DNA from: an uncultured Eubacterium sp.
Lineage (GTDB): Bacteria; Bacillota; Clostridia; Oscillospirales; Acutalibacteraceae
Direction of reading: 5' to 3'
DNA length: 64,000 nt
Assembly: GCA_900542875.1 (NCBI GenBank)
Contig: UQPH01000001.1
Coordinates: forward strand, 143,438-207,437
Below the pieces are notes generated by a model. That model searched no databases. It was not told the DNA's origin and worked only from the letters and a program-made list of their open reading frames with translations. Position 1 is the stretch's first letter, and every line of letters starts with the position of its first letter. Of the stretch, positions 47,822 through 57,445 are shown piece after piece. The position numbers and the translations under genes were made by a program.

Positions 47822-49765
47822 TTATCTGATTTTTGTTCCTGCCGGCATATCCACAAAGACAACCTTAACATCATCATCGCTGACATCGCCTGCAAGGAGC
47901 ATACCGTTGCTCATTTCGCCGCACAGCTTTGCGGGTTTAAGGTTTGCTACAATGATTACATTTTTGCCGATTAAATCTTCCGGCTTGTACCACGGAGCGA
48001 TACCGGAAACGATTTGGCGTGGGGTATCTGTGCCGTCGTCTACCGATAATTTAAGCAGTTTTTTTGCTCTCTTTATCGGCTCGCACGCATTGATTTTCGC
48101 AACACGGAGTTCAACTTTTGCAAAGTCGTCGATTTGAATTTGTGCAAGACCCTCTATTTCTTTGGGCTTTGCTTTTTCCTCAGCTTTTGCGGCAGCCTCC
48201 TGCTTTTCTGCTATTTCCTTTAGCATTTTTTCTGCATCGATTCTTGCGAACAAAGCCTCAGCCTTGTTTACTTTAGTGCCGGCTTTAAGTGCCCCGAAGT
48301 TTGAAAGCGAATCGTAGTCTTTAATGTCGCAGTTTATCTGAGAAAGAATTTTTTCGCTTGTCTCGGGCATAAACGGCGAGAGGAGGATTGCTATATATCT
48401 GATTGATTCGAGCAGATTATAAAGTACCGTGCCGAGTCTTTCTTTGTTAGCCTCGTCCTTTGCCAGAGCCCACGGAGCGGTTTCGTCAATGTATTTGTTT
48501 GAACGCTTTGCGAGATTCAAAACAGCCTCGACAGCGTCTGCGACACGATAGGTTTCAAAGCATTTTTCAACCTTAGCAACCGTGTCAAGAGCAAAGGACT
48601 TAAGTTCATTGTCGATTGCCTGTGCAGCGGTAGGTTCTTGAATTATACCGTCAAAATACTTGTTCTGCATCGCAACGGTTCTGTTTACAAGATTGCCGAA
48701 TGTATTTGCAAGGTCGGAATTGTATCTTTCGATTATTGTTTCGTATGTTATCGAACCGTCGCTTGCATAAGGCATTTCGGACACAAGATAGTATCTTACT
48801 GCGTCGACTCCGAGAAGCTCAACGAGGTCGTCCGCATAGATAACATTGCCTCTTGATTTGCTCATCTTGTCCTCACCGAAGAGAAGCCAGGGATGACCGA
48901 ATACCTGTTTTGGAAGCGGCTCACCGAGAGCCATAAGCATAATGGGCCAGTAAATTGTGTGGAAGCGAACGATGTCCTTTCCTATAATATGGACATCGGC
49001 AGGCCAATACTTTTTGTAAAGGTCGGAGGAACCGTCCGGGTCATAACCGAGAGCGGTAATGTAGTTTGAAAGTGCATCTATCCAAACATAGATTACATGC
49101 TTTTCATCAAATGTAACGGGAATGCCCCACTTAAACGAAGTACGGGAAACGCAGAGATCCTGAAGTCCGGGTTTGATGAAGTTATTGAGCATTTCCTTTT
49201 TTCTTGCCTCGGGATAAATGAAGTTCTCGTTTTTCTCGATGAAATCCTCAAGTTGCTTTTGATATTTTGACAGTTTGAGAAAATAAGCCTCTTCCTTTGC
49301 AGGCTTAACCTCTCTGCCGCAGTCGGGGCATTTTCCGTCAACGAGCTGACTTTCCGTCCAGAAACTTTCGCACGGGGTACAGTACATTCCCTCGTAGTGA
49401 CCCTTATAAATGTCGCCTTGGTCATAAAGTTTCTTGAAGATTTTTTGTACGGTCTTTTCGTGGTATTCATCTGTTGTGCGGATGAATTTATCGTATTTTG
49501 TATTGAGCAAATCGCAGATTCCTTTAATTTCGCCCGATACTTTATCTACATATTCCTTTGGTGTAACTCCCGCAGCCTTTGCATATTCCTCGATTTTTTG
49601 ACCGTGCTCATCGGTTCCCGTGAGCATAAATACATCATAGCCCTGAAGCCTTTTGTATCTTGCTATCGCATCGGTTAAAACGATTTCATAGCTGTTTCCT
49701 ATATGCGGTTTTCTTGATGTATAGGCAATAGCCGTAGTGATGTAAAATTTTCCTTTGTTTTCCAT
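47822..49765 (-). CDS. metG: Methionine--tRNA ligase
   Basis: 647 aa class I synthetase. Signature 1 reads HIGN rather than HIGH (KPHIGNSYE, near 19-27), as I recall from other Clostridia; KMSKS is intact (EDKMSKSRGN). A zinc knuckle with four Cys (CTPCESF...CPDCG) lies in the connective insertion. The C-terminus carries the EMAPII/tRNA-binding OB domain (VELRVAKINACEPIKRAKKL). It charges initiator and elongator tRNA-Met. Sits in an operon with unrelated genes. Confidence 0.95.
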   Translation of the reverse strand: MENKGKFYITTAIAYTSRKPHIGNSYEIVLTDAIARYKRLQGYDVFMLTGTDEHGQKIEEYAKAAGVTPKEYVDKVSGEIKGICDLLNTKYDKFIRTTDEYHEKTVQKIFKKLYDQGDIYKGHYEGMYCTPCESFWTESQLVDGKCPDCGREVKPAKEEAYFLKLSKYQKQLEDFIEKNENFIYPEARKKEMLNNFIKPGLQDLCVSRTSFKWGIPVTFDEKHVIYVWIDALSNYITALGYDPDGSSDLYKKYWPADVHIIGKDIVRFHTIYWPIMLMALGEPLPKQVFGHPWLLFGEDKMSKSRGNVIYADDLVELLGVDAVRYYLVSEMPYASDGSITYETIIERYNSDLANTFGNLVNRTVAMQNKYFDGIIQEPTAAQAIDNELKSFALDTVAKVEKCFETYRVADAVEAVLNLAKRSNKYIDETAPWALAKDEANKERLGTVLYNLLESIRYIAILLSPFMPETSEKILSQINCDIKDYDSLSNFGALKAGTKVNKAEALFARIDAEKMLKEIAEKQEAAAKAEEKAKPKEIEGLAQIQIDDFAKVELRVAKINACEPIKRAKKLLKLSVDDGTDTPRQIVSGIAPWYKPEDLIGKNVIIVANLKPAKLCGEMSNGMLLAGDVSDDDVKVVFVDMPAGTKIR

Positions 49766-49778
49766 TATTGTTTCTCCT

Positions 49779-50402
49779 TTAGTAAAACTTTTTCAAATCT
49801 TCCGTAATATCCTTGACTTTACCTTTTGCGTCTGTTTGCTGTGCTTTACCTGTTTCCATATTTATAACTACATTGTATGCTATATCTGTTTTCTTTTCGT
49901 TCTTTACGAAGATTGTGTAAGTTATATCGTCATCTTTCCAATTTTTCATATCATAATTGACGACATATTCGTCTCCGTAGTAGTTCTCTAATACATACAG
50001 TCCTAACGATTCGGTTAAAGCGTAATCATCATCCGGAATTGCGGGTAATTCAATAGGCAGTTTTGGGTCAACTGTTGTAAATTCTGTCGGCGGTTCGGTA
50101 GTTGTTTCGTTTTTACCGTTTGTTTTCTTACTCTTTGTTGTGGCTTCATCTTTGTCGGAATTATCTGCCTTTTTACTTGTATCGGTTGCGGGCTCGACCT
50201 CTGTTACGGCATTGCCGTTTTCGTCTGTGACGATTTCTCCGTTCTCGTCCGTCACATCAACGGTAACCGTTTGAGATTCGGTATTTTCCGACTGCTTTGC
50301 CTTTTTTGAGCATAAGACGCCGACGGTGGTTGCTATTGCAACAACAAGTATTATTACCGCTGCAATGATTATTATTTTTTTCTTTTTATTATCGATTTTC
50401 AT
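49779..50402 (-). CDS. Membrane-anchored surface protein with Thr-rich linker
   Basis: 207 aa, not assigned to a family. A basic N-terminus and one membrane helix (about 10-31) are followed by an acidic and Thr/Lys-rich linker (about 35-110, TTTEPPTEFTT) typical of Ruminococcaceae surface proteins. A small C-terminal domain of about 75 residues (YVLENYYGDEYVVNYDMKNW; INMETGKAQQ) resembles a single PepSY-like unit. Probably faces outward. Located between nagB and metG. Confidence 0.7.
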   Translation of the reverse strand: MKIDNKKKKIIIIAAVIILVVAIATTVGVLCSKKAKQSENTESQTVTVDVTDENGEIVTDENGNAVTEVEPATDTSKKADNSDKDEATTKSKKTNGKNETTTEPPTEFTTVDPKLPIELPAIPDDDYALTESLGLYVLENYYGDEYVVNYDMKNWKDDDITYTIFVKNEKKTDIAYNVVINMETGKAQQTDAKGKVKDITEDLKKFY

Positions 50403-50417
50403 TTTATTGTCACCCTG

Positions 50418-51143
50418 TTATATTAATGATGCCGCACCCTTGTCGAGCATGAGAGTAACATCCTTGTGAAACTGAAGCACGCTTGCGGGACACTTCGGTG
50501 TTACGTTTCCGTCGATAAGTTGCTTTATTGCCTTGGCTTTGTGTTCGCCGATTGCTATAATAAGTATGCGCTTTGCCTGCATAATTGAGCCGATGCCCAT
50601 TGTTACCGCACGGGTAGGTACTTCCTCGATTGAATTAAAAAATCTCGAGTTGTCTTTTATTGTGCTCTCCTTGAGTTCGACAACGTGGCTCCAACGCTGG
50701 AACGAATCAGCAGGTTCGTTAAAAGCGATGTGTCCGTTTGAGCCGATGCCGAGCAGTTGAATATCGATTCCGCCGCAGGCTTTAATCTTCTTCTCGTAAT
50801 TCTTGCATTCAAGTTGCAAATCTTCTGCGTTTCCGTTAAGGAAATTAATGTTCTCCTCCGGAATATTTATGTAATCAAAGAGATTGTCGTGCATAAAGGT
50901 GTGGTAACTGTTTTTATCCTTAACATTAAGATGCACATATTCGTCAAGGTTAAATGAAGTAACCTGGGAAAAATCCACCGCACCCTTTTTGAATAATTCA
51001 ATCATCTGCTTATAGGCTTTGATAGGTGTTGAGCCTGTTGCAAGACCGAGCACGCTGTCCGGCTTTTGCAAAACCTGACCGCACATATAGTAGCCTGCTG
51101 CGATTCCTATTTGTTCTTCTGTGTCAAATGTGAGTACATTCAT
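50418..51143 (-). CDS. nagB: Glucosamine-6-phosphate deaminase
   Basis: 241 aa, complete. LGLATGSTPIKAY (32-44) binds phosphate; SFNLDEYV (63-70) and the GIGSNGHIAFNEP block carry the catalytic residues. It converts glucosamine-6-phosphate to fructose-6-phosphate and ammonia. nagA and transport genes are not adjacent. Its 5' end overlaps the VanZ-like gene by 20 bases. Confidence 0.94.
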   Translation of the reverse strand: MNVLTFDTEEQIGIAAGYYMCGQVLQKPDSVLGLATGSTPIKAYKQMIELFKKGAVDFSQVTSFNLDEYVHLNVKDKNSYHTFMHDNLFDYINIPEENINFLNGNAEDLQLECKNYEKKIKACGGIDIQLLGIGSNGHIAFNEPADSFQRWSHVVELKESTIKDNSRFFNSIEEVPTRAVTMGIGSIMQAKRILIIAIGEHKAKAIKQLIDGNVTPKCPASVLQFHKDVTLMLDKGAASLI

Positions 51144-51606
51144 TTTTTTCTGTCCTTTCGGTTTTAACTTTAATATATTTTATTATCAAAAAAATAACTA
51201 TGAAAAATATTGCTCCTGCTGCACCGCCGCAGGTGTCGAGCAACCAGTCGCTTGCCTGGCAACTTCTGCCCAAAACAAATAACTGATGAAATTCGTCGCT
51301 CGCCGCATAGAGTGAGGTTAAGGCTATGCCGAGCGGTATATGTTTTTTGCCCGTGGTATACAGCAGGGCAAAATTAAATAAAAACGCAAGAAGTGCAAAT
51401 TCACAAAAATGAGCCGTTTTTCTTACTATAAAATCGCTGAAAGCGTTTTCGCCGAAAATTGCTCTTACTATTTTAAGTATTATTTCGCTTTGATGAGCCG
51501 ATTGTCCTGCCTCTTGTGACGAAAACCAAAATATCAGCCCCATACATACGCCGCTTAAAATCCAAAAGACAACGGCGAGAACTTTATTCTTACTTTCGTT
51601 TTGCAT
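51124..51606 (-). CDS. VanZ-like membrane protein
   Basis: 160 aa with four hydrophobic segments. WFSSQEAGQSAHQS after the first helix, RKTAHFCEFALLA and YAASDEFHQLFVLGRSCQASDWLLDTCGG are the VanZ-family signatures. VanZ confers low-level teicoplanin resistance in enterococci, but most family members have no known role and a resistance claim is not justified. Overlaps neighbours on both sides. Confidence 0.88.
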   Translation of the reverse strand: MQNESKNKVLAVVFWILSGVCMGLIFWFSSQEAGQSAHQSEIILKIVRAIFGENAFSDFIVRKTAHFCEFALLAFLFNFALLYTTGKKHIPLGIALTSLYAASDEFHQLFVLGRSCQASDWLLDTCGGAAGAIFFIVIFLIIKYIKVKTERTEKNECTHI

Positions 51607-53272
51607 TTACAAAGTTCACCCTTCCGCTTCCTATGTGGAACTGAACATCGCTTACGCCCTTTGCACAGGCATAGTAACTGCTTTCGTATATAACGGGGCA
51701 GAGCGAATATGATGAAATAATCTCGTTTTCCGCCGATTTAAGACAGTCTGCAATATCGTTCAGGTTTTGTGCATTTTGGGCTTTTGTGAGGTAATCGCTC
51801 ACCTTGTCGTTGTCAAAATCACCGTAGCCGCACTCGTTTACCGAGGAAATAAAGCCGATTGCATCATCGTTGCTCGCCTTAAACGGCAGAAATGCGATAT
51901 CGTATTCATTCATTGCAATGGCTGTTTTTATATCGTCCTCGCTCATAGCCTCAACTTTTAGCGTAAGAGTTATGTCGTTTCCCTTGCTGTCCTTGAGCGA
52001 AGCGCCGAGACCGCTTTGGATTCCCTGAAGCAGTTGTTTTACATAGTCCTGCATATAATCCGGAGTTAGTATTATTGCTTCTATGGTTGTTGTTTTAAGT
52101 ACGCCGAGCGCTTTTTTCCAGTCGGCGATGCTTTCGCTCTCGTCCTGTCCGACTGTGGTTTTGCCCATTGCCGCTCCCGCATCGTTTGCTCCGATTTTGC
52201 TCGATGAGGGGATAAAGTTATTCGCATTTGAAATATATTCCGCACCGAACGAGTCCGGATGGCTGAATCCCAGACAAAATGCCTTTCTCAGATTTTTTGA
52301 CTGAAAAGCCTCATCGTTCGTGTTAAATACCATAGCCCAGGTTGTGTCGCAGTATTCCGTATAGGTAACGCCGCTGCTTTTTTTAATGTCGGCACTCTCA
52401 TGACCGCTTATAAAAGCGGCATCGTAATATCCGCTTTCCAACTTTGAAAGTATCTTTGTACGTTCATCGTCGGTCGGAATTTTCAGCGTGAGTTCCTTAG
52501 CTTTTGTCGGTGACGGACCTGTATAATAGGTATTCTTTTTCAGTAAATACGAACTTTCCAAAATTTGGCTTAAATAAAACTGACCGTTAAATAATGTGTA
52601 TTTCGTGTCCAGTCCGTATCTGCCCTTTGTTGCGTTAAAGAATTCCTCGTTACACGGCATTGCCACAGCACTCGAAAGAGTTTGCATAAAGGAATCATCC
52701 TTGTGCTCGAGGGTGATTTTAAGTACATTCGGATTTTCTGCGGTAACACCGAGCGAATCCTCCGCCATCTGTCCCGAGTGAACGGCGTTTGCGTTCTTTA
52801 TGCAGGAGATTGAGGAGAACATAGGGCAGTCGGTAACTTTTGACGCTGCTCTTTGAAGTGCAAAAACAAAGTCATCGGCAGTTATATCGGGGTTGAATTC
52901 CTTGCCCATCATCTCGAGCCTCTCGTCCTTGAACTTGCCTTTGTTGTCGCCGTCGGTATACTTGTCGGTGTTTATGTTCCATTTTATTCCGTCGGGAATG
53001 TGAAAGGTGTAGGTGAGCCCGTCTTCGCTGATATCCCATTTGTCGGAAACGCCGGGAACAACCTCGCCGTCGTCATTCACCCTTATTAATCCCTCAAAGG
53101 TATTTTCTATTATCAGGTATTCGTCCGAAGTGGATGCCACCTGCGGGTCGTAACTGTTTACGTCCGCATCAAACGGATAGATGAAATCATAGGCCGTCTC
53201 GCTTTTTGAGCAGCCTGCCAATGCCGAAATTATTAAAATAAATGCCAAGAAAAACGATATATATTTCTTCAT
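51590..53272 (-). CDS. Peptide-type ABC transporter substrate-binding lipoprotein
   Basis: 560 aa, SBP family 5 (OppA/DppA-like). The signal peptide ends in lipobox SALAGC. YDFIYPFDADVNSYDPQVAST begins the mature fold and GVSDKWDISEDGLTYTFHIPDGIKW is the family consensus. No permease or ATPase genes lie next to it, so it is an orphan binding protein that must share a transporter. First gene of the seven-gene minus-strand operon. Confidence 0.9.
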   Translation of the reverse strand: MKKYISFFLAFILIISALAGCSKSETAYDFIYPFDADVNSYDPQVASTSDEYLIIENTFEGLIRVNDDGEVVPGVSDKWDISEDGLTYTFHIPDGIKWNINTDKYTDGDNKGKFKDERLEMMGKEFNPDITADDFVFALQRAASKVTDCPMFSSISCIKNANAVHSGQMAEDSLGVTAENPNVLKITLEHKDDSFMQTLSSAVAMPCNEEFFNATKGRYGLDTKYTLFNGQFYLSQILESSYLLKKNTYYTGPSPTKAKELTLKIPTDDERTKILSKLESGYYDAAFISGHESADIKKSSGVTYTEYCDTTWAMVFNTNDEAFQSKNLRKAFCLGFSHPDSFGAEYISNANNFIPSSSKIGANDAGAAMGKTTVGQDESESIADWKKALGVLKTTTIEAIILTPDYMQDYVKQLLQGIQSGLGASLKDSKGNDITLTLKVEAMSEDDIKTAIAMNEYDIAFLPFKASNDDAIGFISSVNECGYGDFDNDKVSDYLTKAQNAQNLNDIADCLKSAENEIISSYSLCPVIYESSYYACAKGVSDVQFHIGSGRVNFVNAKRK

Positions 53273-53301
53273 TTAATTTTCCTCTGTAATTAGTAAAAAA
53301 T

Positions 53302-53330
53302 ATTATAACAAATTAATTACATTAATTCAA
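53302..53330 (-). promoter_or_regulatory. Predicted promoter of the minus-strand seven-gene operon
   Basis: On the minus strand TTGAAT (53325-53330), 17 bases, TATAAT (53302-53307). Between here and 53485 nothing else is recognised. Confidence 0.65.
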
Positions 53331-53485
53331 TATCAAATCAAACTTTTCTCCAATGATTTTTCAGTTGCCGCTTTTTGAAACAAATTATATAAACACACGG
53401 CGGCGTTGATAAAATATTTTTTCAGGTGGAAAAGTTGTGGAAAATTGTGAATTTTGAATATTTTTCTAATTTTTTTAATTTTTTC

Positions 53486-53514
53486 TTGACTTTATATTAT
53501 AAAGTGTGTAATAT
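53486..53514 (+). promoter_or_regulatory. Predicted rpoB promoter
   Basis: TTGACT (53486-53491), 17 bases, TAATAT (53509-53514). The leader of about 120 bases is AT-rich with no clear riboswitch or terminator. No ribosomal protein gene precedes rpoB. Confidence 0.72.
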
Positions 53515-53643
53515 ATTACCACGATTGTAAACTGGGAGTATGTGCTTATGTGGGTGCATAATATAAGGCTTATATAATATATAATTACGCCTACCTCTCG
53601 GTCTATCATTGCAAATAACAAACGAAACGGAGTGAAACCTTTT

Positions 53644-56600
53644 ATGGTAAATGTGAAGGATGTGCAGCTCGGCACTACCACACGAAAAAGTTTTGCCAAA
53701 ATCAATGAGGTTATGAAAATGCCTAACTTGATTGAAGTGCAAAAGAAGTCTTACCAATGGTTCCTGGACGAAGGACTCAAGGAAGTATTTCGTGACATCG
53801 GTTCGATAACCGATAACAGTGAGAAACTTATTCTCGACTTTATCGATTACAGCATGGACGATGACCCGAAGTATTCGATTTCGGAGTGTAAAGCCAGGGA
53901 TGTAACATACTCTAAAGCGCTCAAGCTTCAGGCTCGTCTGAGAAATACCGAAACGGGCGAGGTTAAGGAAAGCACTATTTATTGCGGAGATTTGCCTTTA
54001 ATGACAGATGCAGGTACTTTCGTAATTAACGGTGCGGAGAGATGTATCGTATCTCAGCTTGTTCGTTCTCCCGGTGTGTACTACGCTATGGATCACGATA
54101 AGACCGGTAAGGAACTTTACACCAACACCGTTATCCCTAACCGAGGCGCATGGCTTGAATACGAAACGGACGCAAACGATATTTTCTATGTTCGTATCGA
54201 CAAGAACAGAAAAATTTATATCACCACTTTCCTTCGTTCACTCGGCTTAGGCACTGACGAGGAAATCAGAGAGTACTTCGGCGACGATGAAATGCTTGAG
54301 GCTACCATCGAAAAGGACCTCACAAAGAATGTTGAGGAAGCACTTCTTGAAGTTTATAAGAAACTTCGTCCGGGCGAGCCTCCGACGGTAGATACCGCAA
54401 AGGCTCATCTCGAGGGTCTTTTCTTCGACCCGAGAAGATATGACCTCTCCAGAGTCGGCAGATATAAGTACAACAAGAAACTCGGTATGGTCGAGAGACT
54501 TACCGGTCAGATTCTTGCACAGCCTGTTATTTCTCCTCTCGGCGAAATTCTTGCAGACGCAGGCGAAAAGATTACCAAGCAGAAGGCTCAGGAAATCGAG
54601 GATGCCGGTGTTATGTCGGCATATGTTGAACTTGAGTCCGGTAAGGTAATTAAGATTATCGGCAACGGTATGGTTGACATCGATAAGTATGTTGACGGAA
54701 TCGACAAGAAAGAACTTGCAATTAACGAAAAGGTTTCATACCGTGTTCTTTCCGACATCTTGGAAAGGGTAGGCGATGATAAAGAAGCTCTCGTTGCAGA
54801 ACTCAAGATTCATCACGACGACCTTATTCCGAATCACATTATTGTTGACGATATTTTTGCAACGGTTTCGTATCTTCTCAACCTTGCAAACGGCGTAGGT
54901 TCAACAGACGATATTGACCACCTCGGCAACCGTCGTATCCGTGCGGTAGGCGAGCTTTTGCAAAACCAGTTCCGTATCGGCTTTACCCGTATGGAAAGAG
55001 TTATCAAGGAGCGTATGAATGTCCAGTCTCAGGATGACGCAGACGCAATTACACCTCAGGCGATTATCAACACCAGACCTGTAAATGCCGCTATCCGTGA
55101 GTTCTTTGGCTCATCACCGCTCTCACAGTTTATGGACCAGAACAACCCGCTTGCGGAACTTACTCATAAGAGAAGACTTTCCGCCCTCGGTCCCGGCGGT
55201 CTTTCAAGAGACCGTGCAGGCTTTGAGGTTCGTGATGTTCACTATACACACTATGGCCGTATGTGTCCTATCGAGACTCCCGAAGGTCCTAACATCGGCT
55301 TGATTTCATATCTTGCTTGTTACAGCCGTCTTAATGAATACGGCTTCATCGAGGCTCCTTACCGTAAGGTTGATAAGGAGACAGGCGTTGTTACCGACGA
55401 GGTTGTTTATATGACAGCCGATACCGAGGATAACTATGTTGTCGCACAGGCTAACGAACCTCTTGATGATGAGGGCAGATTTACCAACGCAAGAGTTACC
55501 TGCCGTTGCAGAGACGAATTCCTTACTGTTCCGCCTGAAAAGGTAGACTATATGGACGTATCTCCTAAGATGGTAGTTTCCGTTGCTACGGCAATGATTC
55601 CGTTCCTTGAAAACGATGACGCAAACCGTGCACTTATGGGTGCAAACATGCAGCGTCAGGCAGTACCTCTTCTTAAAACAGAGGCTCCTGTTGTAGGTAC
55701 GGGTATGGAGTATAAGGCTGCTTATGACTCCGGCGTAGTGGTTATAGCAAAGCGTGGCGGTGAGGTTGTCGCTCTTGACGCAAAGACAATCGAGATTAAA
55801 ACCGCAGGCGGCGAAATAGATAAATATGAACTGATTAAGTATCAGGGCTCTAACCAGGGAACCTGCATTAATCAGAAACCGATAGTTTCACTTCATCAGC
55901 ATGTTGAGGACGGACAGGTTATTGCAGACGGTCCGGCAACCTGCAACGGTGAAATCTCAATCGGTAAGAACGCACTTATCGGATTTATGACCTGGGAGGG
56001 TTATAACTACGAGGACGCTGTTCTTATTAATGAAAAAATCGTTCGTGACGATGTATATACATCTATTCACATTGTAGAGCACGAGGTTGAAGCTCGTGAC
56101 ACAAAACTCGGCGCAGAGGACATTACCCGTGACATTCCTAATGTCGGCGAGGATGCACTTAAGGATTTGGACGAATACGGTATTATTCGTGTAGGTGCAG
56201 AGGTACATTCCGGTGATATTCTCGTAGGTAAGGTTACTCCTAAGGGAGAAACCGAACTTACAAGCGAGGAGAGACTTTTGCGTGCAATCTTCGGTGAGAA
56301 AGCGAGAGAGGTTAGAGATACCTCCCTTAAAGTTCCTCACGGCGAATACGGTATCGTAGTTGATGTAAAGGTATTTACCAGAGCAAACCACGATGAACTT
56401 AATCCGGGCGTAAACAAGGTAGTAAGAGTTTATATCGCCCAGAAGAGAAAGATTCAGGCAGGCGATAAGATGGCAGGCCGTCACGGTAACAAGGGTGTTG
56501 TTTCCCGTGTACTTCCACAGGAGGATATGCCTTTCCTCCCCGACGGCAGACCGCTTGACATCGTGCTTAATCCGCTCGGTGTACCGTCTCGTATGAACAT

Positions 56601-57387
56601 CGGTCAGGTTCTCGAGGTTCACCTCGGCTATGCGGCTATGGCTCTCGGCTGGAAGATGATGACTCCGGTATTCGACGGCGCTCACGAGGACGACATCAGA
56701 GAATGTCTTAAACTTGCCGATGTGGGATATTATGTAGACGAAAACGGCAATAAGGTTTACGACGGTAAGGTTCAGCTTACAGACGGCAGAACCGGTGAGA
56801 AGTTTGATAACCGTGTAACGGTAGGTTATATGTATTACCTTAAACTCCATCACCTCGTAGACGATAAGATTCACGCCCGTTCAACAGGTCCGTACAGCCT
56901 TGTTACTCAGCAACCGCTCGGCGGTAAGGCTCAGTTCGGCGGACAGAGATTCGGTGAGATGGAGGTTTGGGCACTCGAGGCTTACGGTGCGGCATACACC
57001 CTTCAGGAAATTATCACCGTTAAGTCGGACGATGTTGTCGGAAGAGTTAAGACTTACGAGGCAATCGTTAAGGGCGAGAACATTCCGCCGGCAGGTACTC
57101 CGGAGGCATTCAAGGTACTCTTTAAGGAACTTCAGGCTCTCGGTCTTGACACAAGACTTTATGACGATGAAGGTAATGAGGTTATTCTTAAGCAGGATCT
57201 TGATGATGACGGCATACCGACAGTAAGCGACGATAAGGCGTTTACAGAGGTAAATGACTTCGACGGTCAGGAGGGCTACGGTCTTCTTGATGAAAACGGC
57301 GAGGAAATCGAGGAAGCAAATCAGGATGACGAATATGATGATTTGTTTGCCGACAACAGTGCAGACAATGAGGATTATGAGGACTGA
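53644..57387 (+). CDS. rpoB: RNA polymerase beta subunit
   Basis: 1247 aa. The rifampicin-binding region (SSPLSQFMDQNNPLAELTHK, then RRLSALGPGGL) looks wild-type. Other conserved blocks: THYGRMCPIETPEGPNIGL, AGDKMAGRHGNKGVVS and RFGEMEVWALEAYGAA. The C-terminal end is a strongly acidic tail (about the last 40 residues). The frame is open to a GTG at 53632, but ATG 53644 with GGAGTG about 11 bases upstream is preferred. Opposite in direction to the unrelated operon on its left. Confidence 0.97.
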   Translation: MVNVKDVQLGTTTRKSFAKINEVMKMPNLIEVQKKSYQWFLDEGLKEVFRDIGSITDNSEKLILDFIDYSMDDDPKYSISECKARDVTYSKALKLQARLRNTETGEVKESTIYCGDLPLMTDAGTFVINGAERCIVSQLVRSPGVYYAMDHDKTGKELYTNTVIPNRGAWLEYETDANDIFYVRIDKNRKIYITTFLRSLGLGTDEEIREYFGDDEMLEATIEKDLTKNVEEALLEVYKKLRPGEPPTVDTAKAHLEGLFFDPRRYDLSRVGRYKYNKKLGMVERLTGQILAQPVISPLGEILADAGEKITKQKAQEIEDAGVMSAYVELESGKVIKIIGNGMVDIDKYVDGIDKKELAINEKVSYRVLSDILERVGDDKEALVAELKIHHDDLIPNHIIVDDIFATVSYLLNLANGVGSTDDIDHLGNRRIRAVGELLQNQFRIGFTRMERVIKERMNVQSQDDADAITPQAIINTRPVNAAIREFFGSSPLSQFMDQNNPLAELTHKRRLSALGPGGLSRDRAGFEVRDVHYTHYGRMCPIETPEGPNIGLISYLACYSRLNEYGFIEAPYRKVDKETGVVTDEVVYMTADTEDNYVVAQANEPLDDEGRFTNARVTCRCRDEFLTVPPEKVDYMDVSPKMVVSVATAMIPFLENDDANRALMGANMQRQAVPLLKTEAPVVGTGMEYKAAYDSGVVVIAKRGGEVVALDAKTIEIKTAGGEIDKYELIKYQGSNQGTCINQKPIVSLHQHVEDGQVIADGPATCNGEISIGKNALIGFMTWEGYNYEDAVLINEKIVRDDVYTSIHIVEHEVEARDTKLGAEDITRDIPNVGEDALKDLDEYGIIRVGAEVHSGDILVGKVTPKGETELTSEERLLRAIFGEKAREVRDTSLKVPHGEYGIVVDVKVFTRANHDELNPGVNKVVRVYIAQKRKIQAGDKMAGRHGNKGVVSRVLPQEDMPFLPDGRPLDIVLNPLGVPSRMNIGQVLEVHLGYAAMALGWKMMTPVFDGAHEDDIRECLKLADVGYYVDENGNKVYDGKVQLTDGRTGEKFDNRVTVGYMYYLKLHHLVDDKIHARSTGPYSLVTQQPLGGKAQFGGQRFGEMEVWALEAYGAAYTLQEIITVKSDDVVGRVKTYEAIVKGENIPPAGTPEAFKVLFKELQALGLDTRLYDDEGNEVILKQDLDDDGIPTVSDDKAFTEVNDFDGQEGYGLLDENGEEIEEANQDDEYDDLFADNSADNEDYED

Positions 57388-57445
57388 TCCTATCTGTAAA
57401 TTCTGATTAACTTTCCACTATAAAATGTAAAGGAGTGCTTCCGTT

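Noticed and set aside
51124..51606. Glycopeptide resistance gene (vanZ)
   Set aside because: Only family-level similarity; no other van genes, and most VanZ-like proteins are not resistance factors.
53430..53455. DnaA-box-like TTGTGGAAA repeats near the rpoB promoter
   Set aside because: Only imperfect matches to TTATCCACA, no cluster, and no dnaA or dnaN gene nearby; not an origin.
55957..56874. Long 305-aa antisense open frame within rpoB
   Set aside because: Shadow frame caused by codon bias of a highly expressed gene; no start signal and no recognisable domain.
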